A DNA stretch of 64,000 bases. It comes from Azospirillum sp. RU38E. GTDB lineage: Bacteria; Pseudomonadota; Alphaproteobacteria; Azospirillales; Azospirillaceae. Below, piece by piece: positions 42,569 to 51,706 of this stretch. Location of the stretch: the NCBI RefSeq assembly GCF_900188385.1, contig NZ_FZOI01000006.1:1-64000 (forward strand), given 5' to 3'. Position 1 is the stretch's first letter, and each line of letters begins with the position of its first letter. The notes under the pieces were generated by a model. That model ran no database searches and was not told where the DNA came from. It saw nothing but the letters and a program-made list of their open reading frames with translations. A program made the translations under genes and the position numbers.

Positions 42569-42573
42569 GAAGA

Positions 42574-42602
42574 AAGGGGGCGTCCACTGGCGACGCCCCC
42601 TT
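42574..42602. terminator. Bidirectional terminator between GH3 and isomerase genes
   Basis: An 11-bp stem (AAGGGGGCGTC / GACGCCCCCTT) lies between two convergent genes. On the minus strand it is followed by TTTCTTCTC, giving a short T-rich end. Confidence 0.7.
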
Positions 42603-42611
42603 GCCTCCCCC

Positions 42612-43664
42612 TTAAATCCCCAGCAACCGCCGGTTCAGCCCTGCATCCACCCCGGCATCGGCGAAATCGTCGAAGGCGCGGTCGGTGACGCGGATAATAT
42701 GGTCGCGGATGAAGGGGGCCCCTTCCCGCGCGCCATCTTCGGGGTGCTTCAGGGCGCATTCCCATTCCAGCACGGCCCAGCCGGGATAATCATACTGCGC
42801 CATCTTGGCGAAGATCGCCTTGAAATCGACCTGCCCGTCGCCCAGCGAACGGAAGCGGCCCGGCCGGTCCACCCAGCCCTGATAGCCGCCATAAACGCCC
42901 GAACGGCCATCGGGCCGGAATTCCGCATCCTTCACATGGAAGGCGCGGATGCGGTCATGATAGCGGTCGATGAAGGCCAGATAATCCAGTTGCTGCAACA
43001 CAAAATGGCTGGGATCGAACAGGATATTGGCGCGGGCATGGCCGCCCACCGCCTCCAGAAACCGTTCAAAACTGGCCCCGTCATGCAAATCTTCGCCGGG
43101 ATGCAGTTCGAAGCAGAGATCAACGCCCGCCTCTTCAAACGCCTCCAGAATCGGGCGCCAGCGCCGGGCCAGCTCGGCAAACGCCTCCTCCACCAGCCCG
43201 GCGGGGCGTTGCGGCCAGGGATAGAGATAGGGCCAGGCCAAAGCGCCGGAGAAGCTGGCATGGGCCGTCAGCCCCAGATTGGCGCTGGCGCGGGCCGCCA
43301 GATGCAGCTGTTCCACCGCCCATTGCTGGCGCGCCGCCGGGTTGCCGCGCACCGAAGGGTCGGCAAACCCGTCAAACAGCGGATCATAGGCCGGGTGAAC
43401 GGCCACCAGCTGGCCCTGCAAATGGGTGGAAAGCTCCGTCACCGCCAACCCTTTGGCGGCCAGCATCCCCTGCACCTGCTGGGCATAATCCCGGCTTTCG
43501 GCGGCCAGCCGCAGGTTGAACAGGCGGGCATCCCAGCTGGGGATCTGCACGCCCTTGTAACCCAGCCCCGCCGCCCAATCGGCAATGGCTTCCAGGCTGT
43601 TGAAGGGGGCGGCATCGCCGGCAAACTGCGCCAGGAAGATGCCGGGGCCTTTGATGGTGCGCAT
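42612..43664 (-). CDS. Sugar phosphate isomerase/epimerase-family TIM-barrel protein
   Basis: A 350-aa xylose-isomerase-like barrel, longer than Hyi. Metal-site candidates are Glu/His in DLCFELHPGEDLHDG, Asp/His in NILFDPSHFVLQQLDY, His in IRAFHVKDAEFRPDG and Glu in AVLEWECALKHPEDG. Proteins of this type pair with Gfo/Idh/MocA oxidoreductases in glycoside pathways that run through 3-keto sugars; such an enzyme is encoded next on the same strand. Isomerase, epimerase or lyase action cannot be told apart by sequence. The start at 43664 (MRTIKGPGIFLAQF) has GGAGGAAACCACCC upstream. Confidence 0.82.
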   Translation of the reverse strand: MRTIKGPGIFLAQFAGDAAPFNSLEAIADWAAGLGYKGVQIPSWDARLFNLRLAAESRDYAQQVQGMLAAKGLAVTELSTHLQGQLVAVHPAYDPLFDGFADPSVRGNPAARQQWAVEQLHLAARASANLGLTAHASFSGALAWPYLYPWPQRPAGLVEEAFAELARRWRPILEAFEEAGVDLCFELHPGEDLHDGASFERFLEAVGGHARANILFDPSHFVLQQLDYLAFIDRYHDRIRAFHVKDAEFRPDGRSGVYGGYQGWVDRPGRFRSLGDGQVDFKAIFAKMAQYDYPGWAVLEWECALKHPEDGAREGAPFIRDHIIRVTDRAFDDFADAGVDAGLNRRLLGI

Positions 43665-43746
43665 GGGTGGTTTCCTCCGGGTGGTGGGTTGGTTTCGTGT
43701 TTTGACGTTCGTTGGTGATGAGCAAGGCCGCCCCAATCAATACATT

Positions 43747-43836
43747 GCTTCCCCCGCGCAAGCGGGGGTCCAGGGGCCAGGGGCACCGAAACGTTGGATT
43801 TGGTGGCCCCTGGACCCCCGCTTGCGCGGGGAAGGC
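43747..43836. repeat. Palindromic repeat, copy 6
   Basis: The same repeat with a compensatory loop variant in both ends: GCTTCCCCCGCGCAAGCGGGG at the left and ACCCCCGCTTGCGCGGGGAAGG at the right. It lies between the isomerase start and the Gfo/Idh/MocA stop. Confidence 0.9.
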
Positions 43837-43885
43837 AATGGAGGGGCGTGATGCTCGCCTTCGTCGCCGGGTGCCTTCCTCCCCC

Positions 43886-45037
43886 CTACACCCCCAGCCG
43901 GCTCCACCCCGCCCGCGCCTGGCTGTTGGCCACAGCGGTTTCAATAAACGCCATGCCGCGCAAGCCGGCCTCCACGCCTGGCAGGCTGCCATCGGCCGGC
44001 ATCGCGCCCGCGCGGATGGCGGCGGCGAAATCGCGGTAAAGATTGGCGAAAGCCTCGACATAGCCCTCCGGGTGGCCGGTGGGCAGGCGGGTGGCGGCAC
44101 GCGCCGCCGGGCCCAGATTGCCGGCACCGGTATGCAGCACCTCCGTGCGGCCATCCAGCCCATGGATGGTCAGGGTGTTGGGCACCTCCTGCGACCAGTC
44201 CAGCCCGGCCTCTGTGCCGAACACCCGCAGGCGCAAGCCGTTGCGGTCACCCGCGGCAATCTGGGAGGCGTGCAGCACGCCGGGCACGCCCTGTGCCGTG
44301 CCGTCATCGAAGCGCAGCAGGATGTTGCAATCATCATCCAGCCGCCGCCCCGGCACCATGATGGAGAGATCGGCGCAGAGTTCCCGCACCGGGGCACCGG
44401 CAACATATTCGGCCAGATTGAAGGCATGAACGCCGATATCACCGATGCAGCCGCCCGCCCCGGAAAGGGCTGGATCAGTGCGCCAGCCGGCCTGTTTGCT
44501 GCCCGTTTCCTCCAGCGCGGTGGACAGCCAGCCCTGGCTATATTCCACCACCACCTTGCGCAACCGGCCCAAGCGTCCGGCGGCCACCAGGGCGCGCGCT
44601 TCGCGCACCAGCGGATAGCCGGTATAGGTGTGGGTCAGCGCATAAAGCCCCTTCGCATCGGCCACCACCCCGGCCAGCCCCTGCATTTCCGCCAGCGACA
44701 GGGCGGCGGGCTTGTCGCACATCACATGCAGGCCGGCGCGCAGGGCGTCCCGGCTGGCCGGCACATGCAGATGGTTGGGGGTGACGATGGCCACCAGATC
44801 AATCCCATCCGCCCGCTGGCTTTCCGCCTCGATCATCGCCTGATGGCTGGGATAGGCGCGGGCGGGATCAATGCCATAGCCGGCCCCGGCTTGGCGCGAC
44901 CGTTCAGCATCGCTGCTGAAGGCCCCGGCCACCAGCCGGATACGCCCGTCCAGTTCCGCCGCCATGCGGTGGACGGGGCCGATGAAACTGCCCGGTCCAC
45001 CGCCGATCATGCCCAGGCGCAGAATAGGGTCGCTCAT
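43886..45037 (-). CDS. Gfo/Idh/MocA-family oxidoreductase
   Basis: A 383-aa NAD(P)-dependent sugar oxidoreductase. The Rossmann motif is [17 protein letters not shown] and the catalytic lysine lies in [11 protein letters not shown] (the EKP-like motif). A conserved [20 protein letters not shown] gives the Asp/His pair. It is co-oriented with the isomerase downstream. Family members interconvert hydroxyl and keto groups at C3 of glucosides (ThuB, DgpA and inositol dehydrogenase types), so it may form or reduce 3-keto-glycosides here. The start at 45037 is preceded by GGGAGGAC. Confidence 0.88.
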   Translation of the reverse strand: MSDPILRLGMIGGGPGSFIGPVHRMAAELDGRIRLVAGAFSSDAERSRQAGAGYGIDPARAYPSHQAMIEAESQRADGIDLVAIVTPNHLHVPASRDALRAGLHVMCDKPAALSLAEMQGLAGVVADAKGLYALTHTYTGYPLVREARALVAAGRLGRLRKVVVEYSQGWLSTALEETGSKQAGWRTDPALSGAGGCIGDIGVHAFNLAEYVAGAPVRELCADLSIMVPGRRLDDDCNILLRFDDGTAQGVPGVLHASQIAAGDRNGLRLRVFGTEAGLDWSQEVPNTLTIHGLDGRTEVLHTGAGNLGPAARAATRLPTGHPEGYVEAFANLYRDFAAAIRAGAMPADGSLPGVEAGLRGMAFIETAVANSQARAGWSRLGV

Positions 45038-45159
45038 ACTGTCCTCCCGTTGGTTTTTCTGGGTGCTGGTTGGTGGGTTGTGGTCCAGTGATTCTGTGCT
45101 TCTTCCAACCCTGTCGACACCCAAGCGTTAGTGCCTGCCTTGCCTTCCGCATCCCCGGT

Positions 45160-45248
45160 GCCTCCCCCGCGAAAGCGGGGGTCCAGGGGCCAAGGGCACT
45201 CAAGCGTGGTTCTTGCGACCCCTGGATCCCCGCTTCCGCGGGGAAGGC
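45160..45248. repeat. Palindromic repeat, copy 7
   Basis: The same repeat: GCCTCCCCCGCGAAAGCGGGG then GTCCAGGGGCC at the left, CCCCTGGATCCCCGC then TTCCGCGGGGAAGGC at the right. It lies between the Gfo/Idh/MocA start and the DHA2 transporter stop. Confidence 0.9.
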
Positions 45249-45303
45249 GGGGTTGTGCGAAGTTATCAACTTTGCACCTCTTTCTGAGTCCGCCCCGCCC
45301 CCT

Positions 45304-46770
45304 TCACTTCCGAAAAATCCGCAGATCGCGCGGCAGGCGCGTCACCAGGAACGCCACCATCAACAGCAGCCCCGCCAGCAGCGGCACGGTCAGCAGAAAG
45401 GCCGAGCGCGCGGCACCATTCGCCAGATCGCCCGCCAGGATGAAGAACACGCCGCCGATCAGCGCCGCACCGCTGGCAGCACCCAGCTGCTGCACCGCCT
45501 TCATGCTGCCCGAGGCTGAGCCGGCATGGGCAACATCGACATCCGACAGGGTGACCGGCCCCAGCGGCCCGCCCACCATGCCCATGCCGGTGCCAGTCAG
45601 CAGCAAGGCCGCCCCCAGCGGCACCAGCCCGCCGCCACCGGCCACCAACCCGGCCAGGGCCGCCAGCCCAGCCAGCATCAGCGCCACACCGATCAGGATC
45701 AGCCGCAAACCGATGCGCGGCAGCGCCCGCCTTGCCACAAAGCCAATGGCCACCGACGCCCCCAGCGCATAGGGAATATGGACCAAGGCCGTTTCCAGCG
45801 GCGTGCAGCCCAAACCATATTGCAGCGTCAGCGTCAGGATGAACAGCAGCCCCGCCGTCGTCGCCTGAAAGCAGAGCGACAGGGACAGGCCCACGCTGAA
45901 GCCCCGGTTGGCGAACAAAACCGGGTCCACCAGCGCCTTGCCATGCGGGGCCTGCCGGCGGATATGGGCGATGAAGGCCCAGGCCAACAGCGGCGAGGCC
46001 GCCAGCAACGCCAGACACCAGAGCGGCCAGCCCGCCTCCCGCCCCTGCAGCAGTGGCAGCAGCAGGGCCAGCAGGGTGGCGGCAATCAGGCCGGTACCCA
46101 CCATATCCACCGCCCCGCCATGGGCCGACCGGCCCGGCGGCAACAGGCGCCAGGCGGCGATCAGCCCCACCAGACCCAACGGCCCGTTGATCAGAAAAAT
46201 CGGCCGCCAGCCCAGGCCGAACAGGTTGGCCTCAATCAGGATGCCGCCGATTACCGGCCCCAGCACGGCGGCAATGCCGCCCAGCACGCCGAACACGGCC
46301 AGCGCGCCGATCCGTTCGGCGGGCGGATACATCACCTGGATCAGTGACATGACCTGCGGCAGCATCAACGCCGCCGTCGCCCCCTGGGCCAGCCGCGCCA
46401 GCACCAGCATTTCCGCACTGACCGCCGCCCCGCAGAGCAGCGAGGTGGCGGTGAAGCCGGCCATGCCCAGCATGAACAGCCGGCGATAGCCCTTGGTATC
46501 CCCCAGCCGGCCACCGGTGATCAGCAGCACGGCAAAGGCCACGGCATAACCCGCCACCATCCATTGCATCGCCGCCGTGTCGGCCCCCAGATCGCGCTGG
46601 ATGGAGGGCAAGGCGACATTGACGATGGTGAGGTCAATCAGATCCATCATGAAGGCGCCGGCAACCACCACCAGCGCCTGTTTGCGCCGTTGCGGCGTCA
46701 TGGCGGCGGCATGGTCGATGGCGTGCACGCTGGCGGCCCGCCCGCTGGCGGGGGCAGCATCGGATGCCAT
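45304..46770 (-). CDS. DHA2-family MFS efflux transporter (EmrB/QacA-like, 14 segments)
   Basis: A 488-aa transporter with about 14 membrane segments. Motif A is GGRLGDTKGYRRLFM, the DHA2 signature is DLTIVNVALPSIQRDLG, and motif C is GVLGGIAAVLGPVIGGIL. Such pumps export hydrophobic aromatics, which fits protection against flavonoid aglycones. The TetR gene lies upstream on the same strand, and an exact AGAAT-N4-ATTCT site lies 49 bp before its start, the usual layout of a TetR-controlled efflux pump. Confidence 0.88.
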   Translation of the reverse strand: MASDAAPASGRAASVHAIDHAAAMTPQRRKQALVVVAGAFMMDLIDLTIVNVALPSIQRDLGADTAAMQWMVAGYAVAFAVLLITGGRLGDTKGYRRLFMLGMAGFTATSLLCGAAVSAEMLVLARLAQGATAALMLPQVMSLIQVMYPPAERIGALAVFGVLGGIAAVLGPVIGGILIEANLFGLGWRPIFLINGPLGLVGLIAAWRLLPPGRSAHGGAVDMVGTGLIAATLLALLLPLLQGREAGWPLWCLALLAASPLLAWAFIAHIRRQAPHGKALVDPVLFANRGFSVGLSLSLCFQATTAGLLFILTLTLQYGLGCTPLETALVHIPYALGASVAIGFVARRALPRIGLRLILIGVALMLAGLAALAGLVAGGGGLVPLGAALLLTGTGMGMVGGPLGPVTLSDVDVAHAGSASGSMKAVQQLGAASGAALIGGVFFILAGDLANGAARSAFLLTVPLLAGLLLMVAFLVTRLPRDLRIFRK

Positions 46771-46818
46771 GGCGGCAGACCTTTCCGTTTGGGGATTCGG
46801 TCGCGCATCGACCGAATA

Positions 46819-46832
46819 AGAATAATAATTCT
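46819..46832. promoter_or_regulatory. TetR-type operator candidate, site 4
   Basis: AGAATAATAATTCT, an exact AGAAT-N4-ATTCT palindrome, lies between the TetR stop and the DHA2 transporter start. It suggests that the transporter has its own TetR-controlled promoter. Confidence 0.68.
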
Positions 46833-46864
46833 ATTTATAAACGGAAAGGCGCGCCGTCAACGTC

Positions 46865-47530
46865 TCATCGATGGGCGTTGCGCAGATAGGTGGAACACAT
46901 CACCCCCACCTCCGTCTTCAGGTTCTTCCAGTCGGCCTTGTTATAATTGCCGCCGGTCATACCGAATCCCAGATGCCGGGCGAAGGTGGAATAGGCGACG
47001 CGCAGGATGGTGTCGATGGCCAGTTCCGGCAGCGTGTGGCCAATCTCCTCCCGCCGGGCCAGCAAGGCCGCCTGCACCTTGTCAGCCAGATCCTGATAGC
47101 CGCGCGCACCGAGACTGCTGATCACCGGATCATGCACGGCGCGCTGCATCATCGGCCGCATCACCGGGGCATTGCGCTTCAAAAATTCCGCCAGCTCCTC
47201 AACGAAGCCCCGCACCAGACTGTCCAGATCGCTGGCTTTCGCGGTGATCCGCGCCACCATTTCCGACTGTTCAATGATCATCCGGTCGATGAAGCGGTGC
47301 TGCACCACCTGGATCAGATCATCCTTGCTGTCGAATCGGCAATAGATCGACCCGATGGAGACCTTTCCCCGCTTCGCCACGTCGGTCAGGGCAAAATCAT
47401 CATTGCCGCGTTCCATCAGCAAATCCGTGGCGGCGGCCAACATCCGCTCAAAAGAGGCGCGGCTGCGTCCCTGTTTGGGCTCCCGCCCGGCGGGGTTCAA
47501 CAACGGCTCGCTCTCCGGCGCCTCATCCAT
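46865..47530 (-). CDS. TetR/AcrR-family transcriptional regulator
   Basis: A 221-aa one-component repressor. The N-terminal helix-turn-helix reads FERMLAAATDLLMERGNDDF, ALTDVAKRGKVSIGSIYCRF, then DSKDDLIQVV, typical of TetR. The C-terminal ligand domain has no recognisable pattern. It is the closest regulator to the AGAAT-N4-ATTCT sites and the best candidate for binding them. Two half-sites (ATTCT at 47569 and 47583) lie in its own promoter region, which may mean autoregulation. Start at ATG 47530 with GGAAG upstream; GTG 47545 is the alternative. The ligand may be a plant phenolic or its aglycone. Confidence 0.87.
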   Translation of the reverse strand: MDEAPESEPLLNPAGREPKQGRSRASFERMLAAATDLLMERGNDDFALTDVAKRGKVSIGSIYCRFDSKDDLIQVVQHRFIDRMIIEQSEMVARITAKASDLDSLVRGFVEELAEFLKRNAPVMRPMMQRAVHDPVISSLGARGYQDLADKVQAALLARREEIGHTLPELAIDTILRVAYSTFARHLGFGMTGGNYNKADWKNLKTEVGVMCSTYLRNAHR

Positions 47531-47755
47531 GCTCGACACTTCCACGCCCTTAAAAAATTAAAACCCTGATTCTATTGATATCATTCTAATCCGTGGGGCC
47601 GCCGGGGCCAACACCTATTACCATTGTATTTCCATGCGTCACGGAACGGCTTGACGCCCGAACCATCCGGGGGTTAAATGTTTTCAGAATTAGGGTTCTA
47701 GTTTTAGAAAAAGAGCCCAGGCCCTGACCAATCGGGCTCTCAAGGGAGGACATCG
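47531..47755. promoter_or_regulatory. Divergent promoter region, TetR gene / TonB receptor gene
   Basis: A 225-bp divergent spacer. It contains two direct ATTCT half-sites (47569-47573 and 47583-47587) with TGATATCA between them near the TetR side, and the one-mismatch site 5 near the receptor side. Confidence 0.5.
47686..47699. promoter_or_regulatory. TetR-type operator candidate, site 5
   Basis: AGAATTAGGGTTCT matches AGAAT-N4-ATTCT with one mismatch (G for A). It lies 57 bp before the TonB receptor start, in a promoter position. Confidence 0.55.
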
Positions 47756-50029
47756 ATGCGTACCCGTTCCAAGCTCCTGCTGGCCGCAGGAGCGGCCGCC
47801 CTTTTTGCGACCGCTGCCCAGGCGGCTGACAGCGATTTTGCGCTGGAAGAAATTGTGGTGACCGCGACCAAGCGCGCCACCAACCTGCAGGATACGCCGA
47901 TTGCCCTGCGCGCCTTCAGCGCTGACGATCTGCTGAAATCCGGCGTGACCGATGTGAACGGGCTGACCCGGCTGGCACCCGACCTGAATGTCACCAACGA
48001 CACGATCTTCACCAAGATCAGCGTGCGCGGCGTTTCCAGCCAGGACGTGTCGGAGGCCTCCGACCCGGCCCTGACCATCGGTATCGATGGCGAGTATATC
48101 AACCGCCCGGTGGCCTTGAATGCCAGCTTCTTCGATCTGGAACGGATCGAGGTGTTGCGCGGCCCGCAGGGCACGCTGTATGGCCGCAACGCCACGGCCG
48201 GCGCCATCAACATCATCGCCGCCAAGCCGGTGCTGGGCAAGACCACCGGTTTTGCCACCCTGGGCTATGGCAATTTCGACGCCAAGAAGGCCGAGGGCGC
48301 GGTCAATGTGCCGCTGGGCGACACGGTGGCCGTGCGTCTGTCCGGGATGCACACTTCCCATGATGGCTACCGCAAGCATGGTGCCGTCGGCCGCGGCGAG
48401 GATCAGAATGTCGACGCCGCCCGCCTGTCGCTGGCCTGGGAGCCGACGGAGAATATCCGCACCTATATCGCGGGTGAATATGTCAATGTTGACCAGCTGC
48501 CACCCTCGCAGTACGGCGTCCTGGTCGCCCAGAATGGTGTGCTGACCAACCCGGCCTATGCGGCGGGCATTGTGGATGCCATCCCCTCCACGCCCACGCT
48601 GGAAAATAACGGCATCCCGTCCAATCTGACCTTCAGCGGTATCAATACGCGCAACTTCCCGCTGGGCGATCTGGGTAATTTCAACAGCGAGCAGTTCGCC
48701 CTGCGTGGCCGGATCGAGGTGGATTTCGCACTGGGTACGCTGGCCTATCTGGGCGGCTACCGCGATAATAAGACGGACAGCGCCCTGCCCTTGAACGGCT
48801 ATCTGCCGGCCACCTTCACCTTCCGCAACAACAAGCTGAATTCGCAGACGCAGAGCCACGAAGTCCGCCTGTCCAAGACGCTGGATAGCGGCTTGTTCTA
48901 TCAGCTGGGTGGCTTCTATTTCCGCGAAAAGGTCGATCTGTCCCGTGGGCTTTATCTGGAGCTGCCCAAGGCTTATCTGAATTATTTCTACCGTCCCGAC
49001 ATCCTCTCCACCTCCAAGGCCGCCTTTGGTCAGGTGACCGTGCCGCTGATGGGGCCGGAACTGACGGTGACCGGCGGCCTGCGCTATACCGATGACGCCA
49101 AAAGCGGCACCTTCTATAATTACGGTCCGCGCTTCGGCCGGGGCGAAGGTCCGACGCCGCCGGCCTTTGGCTCCCCCGGCGCCAGCATCCTGAAGCCGCG
49201 CTCCTCCTCCGATCAGGTCACCGGCAATATCGGTATCGACTGGAAGCCGGCGCGTGACAGCTTGGTCTACGCCAAGGCCAGCACCGGCTATAAGAGCGGC
49301 GGGTTTGACAGTGTCGGCTCCTATGATCCGGAAAAGCTGACCGCCTATGAAATCGGCACCAAGAACCGTTTCAATAACGGTCGCGTGCAGTTCAACGCGT
49401 CAGCCTTCTATTATGATTACAAGGATCAGCAGATCCAGGTGTTCGTCGATAATAATGTCGGCGCACGCACCCTGAATGCCGGTAAATCCCGCGTCTGGGG
49501 TATTGAAACCGACACCCGCCTGTTGTTGAGCCCGGTGGATGAGCTGTCCTTCACCATCAATTATCTGGACGCCAAGGTGCAGGATTTCGCCTCATCGCTG
49601 ATGGGCGTCAATGGCAGTGCCATCAATGACAGCGACCCGCTGACGCCGGGCATCCAGCCCTTCAACCTGGCCGGCAACCGCCCGCCGCAGGCCCCGAAAT
49701 GGACGCTCTCAGCCGGTTACAGCCACACGTTCGAAATTGGCAATGGCGCCAATATCGTGGCCGGTGCCTTTAGCCGTTACAAATCGACCCATTACCTGTC
49801 GGTGGTGAATTGGGCCGGGATGCGGCAGAAGGGTTTCATCATGACCGATCTGTCGCTGGAATATAATTCGGCGGAGGGCGACTATTCCATCCAGGCCTAT
49901 GTGCGTAACCTGGAAAACAAGCAGCCGTTGGCCTTTGCCAATTTCAACGCCGCCGGTGGTTCGCTGATCTATAACACCATCTATGCTCCGCCGCGCACCT
50001 TCGGTATCCAGGGCACCTACCGCTTCTGA
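47756..50029 (+). CDS. TonB-dependent outer-membrane receptor
   Basis: A 757-aa TonB-dependent receptor: signal peptide (LLAAGAAALFATAAQA), TonB box-like EEIVVTATKRATNLQDTPIA, plug domain with VLRGPQGTLYGRNATAGAIN, then a 22-strand barrel ending in an aromatic residue (GIQGTYRF). This class (FyuA/CirA-like plug) in Alphaproteobacteria takes up siderophores and also aromatics and oligosaccharides. Its position in the island and the AGAAT site upstream suggest uptake of the glycoside substrate. GGGAGGACATCG precedes the ATG. Confidence 0.93.
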   Translation: MRTRSKLLLAAGAAALFATAAQAADSDFALEEIVVTATKRATNLQDTPIALRAFSADDLLKSGVTDVNGLTRLAPDLNVTNDTIFTKISVRGVSSQDVSEASDPALTIGIDGEYINRPVALNASFFDLERIEVLRGPQGTLYGRNATAGAINIIAAKPVLGKTTGFATLGYGNFDAKKAEGAVNVPLGDTVAVRLSGMHTSHDGYRKHGAVGRGEDQNVDAARLSLAWEPTENIRTYIAGEYVNVDQLPPSQYGVLVAQNGVLTNPAYAAGIVDAIPSTPTLENNGIPSNLTFSGINTRNFPLGDLGNFNSEQFALRGRIEVDFALGTLAYLGGYRDNKTDSALPLNGYLPATFTFRNNKLNSQTQSHEVRLSKTLDSGLFYQLGGFYFREKVDLSRGLYLELPKAYLNYFYRPDILSTSKAAFGQVTVPLMGPELTVTGGLRYTDDAKSGTFYNYGPRFGRGEGPTPPAFGSPGASILKPRSSSDQVTGNIGIDWKPARDSLVYAKASTGYKSGGFDSVGSYDPEKLTAYEIGTKNRFNNGRVQFNASAFYYDYKDQQIQVFVDNNVGARTLNAGKSRVWGIETDTRLLLSPVDELSFTINYLDAKVQDFASSLMGVNGSAINDSDPLTPGIQPFNLAGNRPPQAPKWTLSAGYSHTFEIGNGANIVAGAFSRYKSTHYLSVVNWAGMRQKGFIMTDLSLEYNSAEGDYSIQAYVRNLENKQPLAFANFNAAGGSLIYNTIYAPPRTFGIQGTYRF

Positions 50030-50113
50030 TAAGCAGCCTTTGTGACGGCCGGCGGCCATTGGCGGGCTGCCGGCACTCATCAAGGACCGGATTTCAGAAC
50101 AGGGGAGGCCGGG

Positions 50114-51688
50114 ATGCGCCGACATTTGCGCTGTTTGACCAGCGCTGCCTGCCTGCTGTCGCTGCTGGCGGCTGGGACAGCCGTACAGGCGGCGGCACCG
50201 CAGGTGACTACCAGCGCCGGCCCGGTGGCCGGTAAATCCGCCGATGGCGTGGATGCTTTTCTGGGCATCCCCTATGCGGCGGATACGGGCGGGGCCAACC
50301 GCTGGCGCGCGCCGCAACCGGCCCCGGCCTGGACATCGGTGCGCGACGCCACAACGTTCGGGCCGGATTGTTTGCAGGAACCGCCGCACAGCCCGCCCGG
50401 CGGTTCCCCCTGGACGGCGGAATATTTCTCCACCAACCCAACCAGCGAAGATTGCCTGACCGTCAATCTCTGGCGGCCGGCGGGGCAGGCAACGGCTTCC
50501 GGCAAATTGCCCGTCATGGTCTGGATTCATGGCGGGGCCTTTATCGGCGGCGCCGGTTCCGTGCCGCTCTATGACGGCACGGCCCTGGCGCGGCAGGGCA
50601 TCATCGTGGTTTCCCTGAATTACCGATTGGGCGTCTTCGGTTTCCTGGCCCATCCCGCCCTGACGCGGGAAGCCGGTTCATCGGGCAATTACGGGCTGAT
50701 GGACCAGATCGCCGCCCTGCGCTGGGTGAAGGAGAATATCGCCCGCTTCGGCGGCGATCCGACGCGGGTGACCGTGGCCGGCCAGTCGGCGGGGGCGGCC
50801 TCTGTCCATGCGTTGCTGGCTTCCCCTGCGGCCGCCGGCCTGTTCGGGCAGGCCATCGCGCAGAGCGGTTCCGGCATGGGGATTCCCACGCTGCCCCGTG
50901 CGGCGGCCGAAACCATGGGTGAAAAGCTGCTGGCGGCTACCGGCGTGACCGACATCACCGCCCTGCGCGCTTTGCCGGCTGAGGCGGTCAGCAAGGCCGC
51001 CAAGGCGCCGACGCTGGGGCCGCCGGGCCTGCGCTTCTTCCCGATCACGGAACCTGCCATCCTGCCAGACCCGGCAAAGCAGCGGCCGGATATACCGGTT
51101 TTGACCGGCCTGACCGCCGATGAAAGCAGCACCGGGCCCGACTGGTCCCTGACCAGCGTGGCACAGCTGGGGGAACTGCTGGTCCGCCGCTTTGGCGACA
51201 AGGCCGACCGTTTCCGCCCCTTCTACACCGCCGCGTCCGACGCGGCGGCCCCAGCGGCGGCACAGCGTCTGCTGCGCGAACAGGCAACCGCTGCCATGCT
51301 GGCCTGGGCAGAGGCCCGGCCGGCAGGTGCCGCGCCCGTTTATGCCTATCTGTTCCGCCACGCCCAGCCGGGCACCCCGGCCGAACGGTTCGGCAGCTTC
51401 CACAGCGCCGAACTGCCCTATATGTTCGGCACCGTGGATAAGTCTGGCCGTCCCATGCCAGAAGCCGACCGCGCGATTGCCGCCAGCATGATGGGCTATT
51501 GGGTGAATTTCGTGCGCGATGGTGACCCGAACGGCAAAGGCTCCCCCGCCCCGCTCTGGCCCCGGCTGTCCAGCGGCAAGATCATGGCCCTGGGCGATCA
51601 GCCGGGTCCAGTTGACCCGCTGGAACCGGCCCGCCGGGATGCTTATCGTGATTTTGTCGCCGGCGGCGGCAAGCTGGGCCTGTTCTGA
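50114..51688 (+). CDS. Exported type-B carboxylesterase
   Basis: A 524-aa carboxylesterase (COesterase/PnbA family) with a signal peptide (LTSAACLLSLLAAGTAVQA). The oxyanion motif is WIHGGAFIGG, the nucleophile is S225 in VAGQSAGA, and the catalytic His lies in FGSFHSAELPYMFG. EDCLTVNLWRPA is the family signature. It starts 85 nt after the receptor stop. In a glycoside island it may remove acyl groups (malonyl, acetyl or hydroxycinnamoyl) from decorated glycosides in the periplasm, which is inference. The start at 50114 follows GGAGGCCGGG. Confidence 0.9.
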   Translation: MRRHLRCLTSAACLLSLLAAGTAVQAAAPQVTTSAGPVAGKSADGVDAFLGIPYAADTGGANRWRAPQPAPAWTSVRDATTFGPDCLQEPPHSPPGGSPWTAEYFSTNPTSEDCLTVNLWRPAGQATASGKLPVMVWIHGGAFIGGAGSVPLYDGTALARQGIIVVSLNYRLGVFGFLAHPALTREAGSSGNYGLMDQIAALRWVKENIARFGGDPTRVTVAGQSAGAASVHALLASPAAAGLFGQAIAQSGSGMGIPTLPRAAAETMGEKLLAATGVTDITALRALPAEAVSKAAKAPTLGPPGLRFFPITEPAILPDPAKQRPDIPVLTGLTADESSTGPDWSLTSVAQLGELLVRRFGDKADRFRPFYTAASDAAAPAAAQRLLREQATAAMLAWAEARPAGAAPVYAYLFRHAQPGTPAERFGSFHSAELPYMFGTVDKSGRPMPEADRAIAASMMGYWVNFVRDGDPNGKGSPAPLWPRLSSGKIMALGDQPGPVDPLEPARRDAYRDFVAGGGKLGLF

Positions 51689-51706
51689 CCCTGAAGGATG
51701 ATAAGG

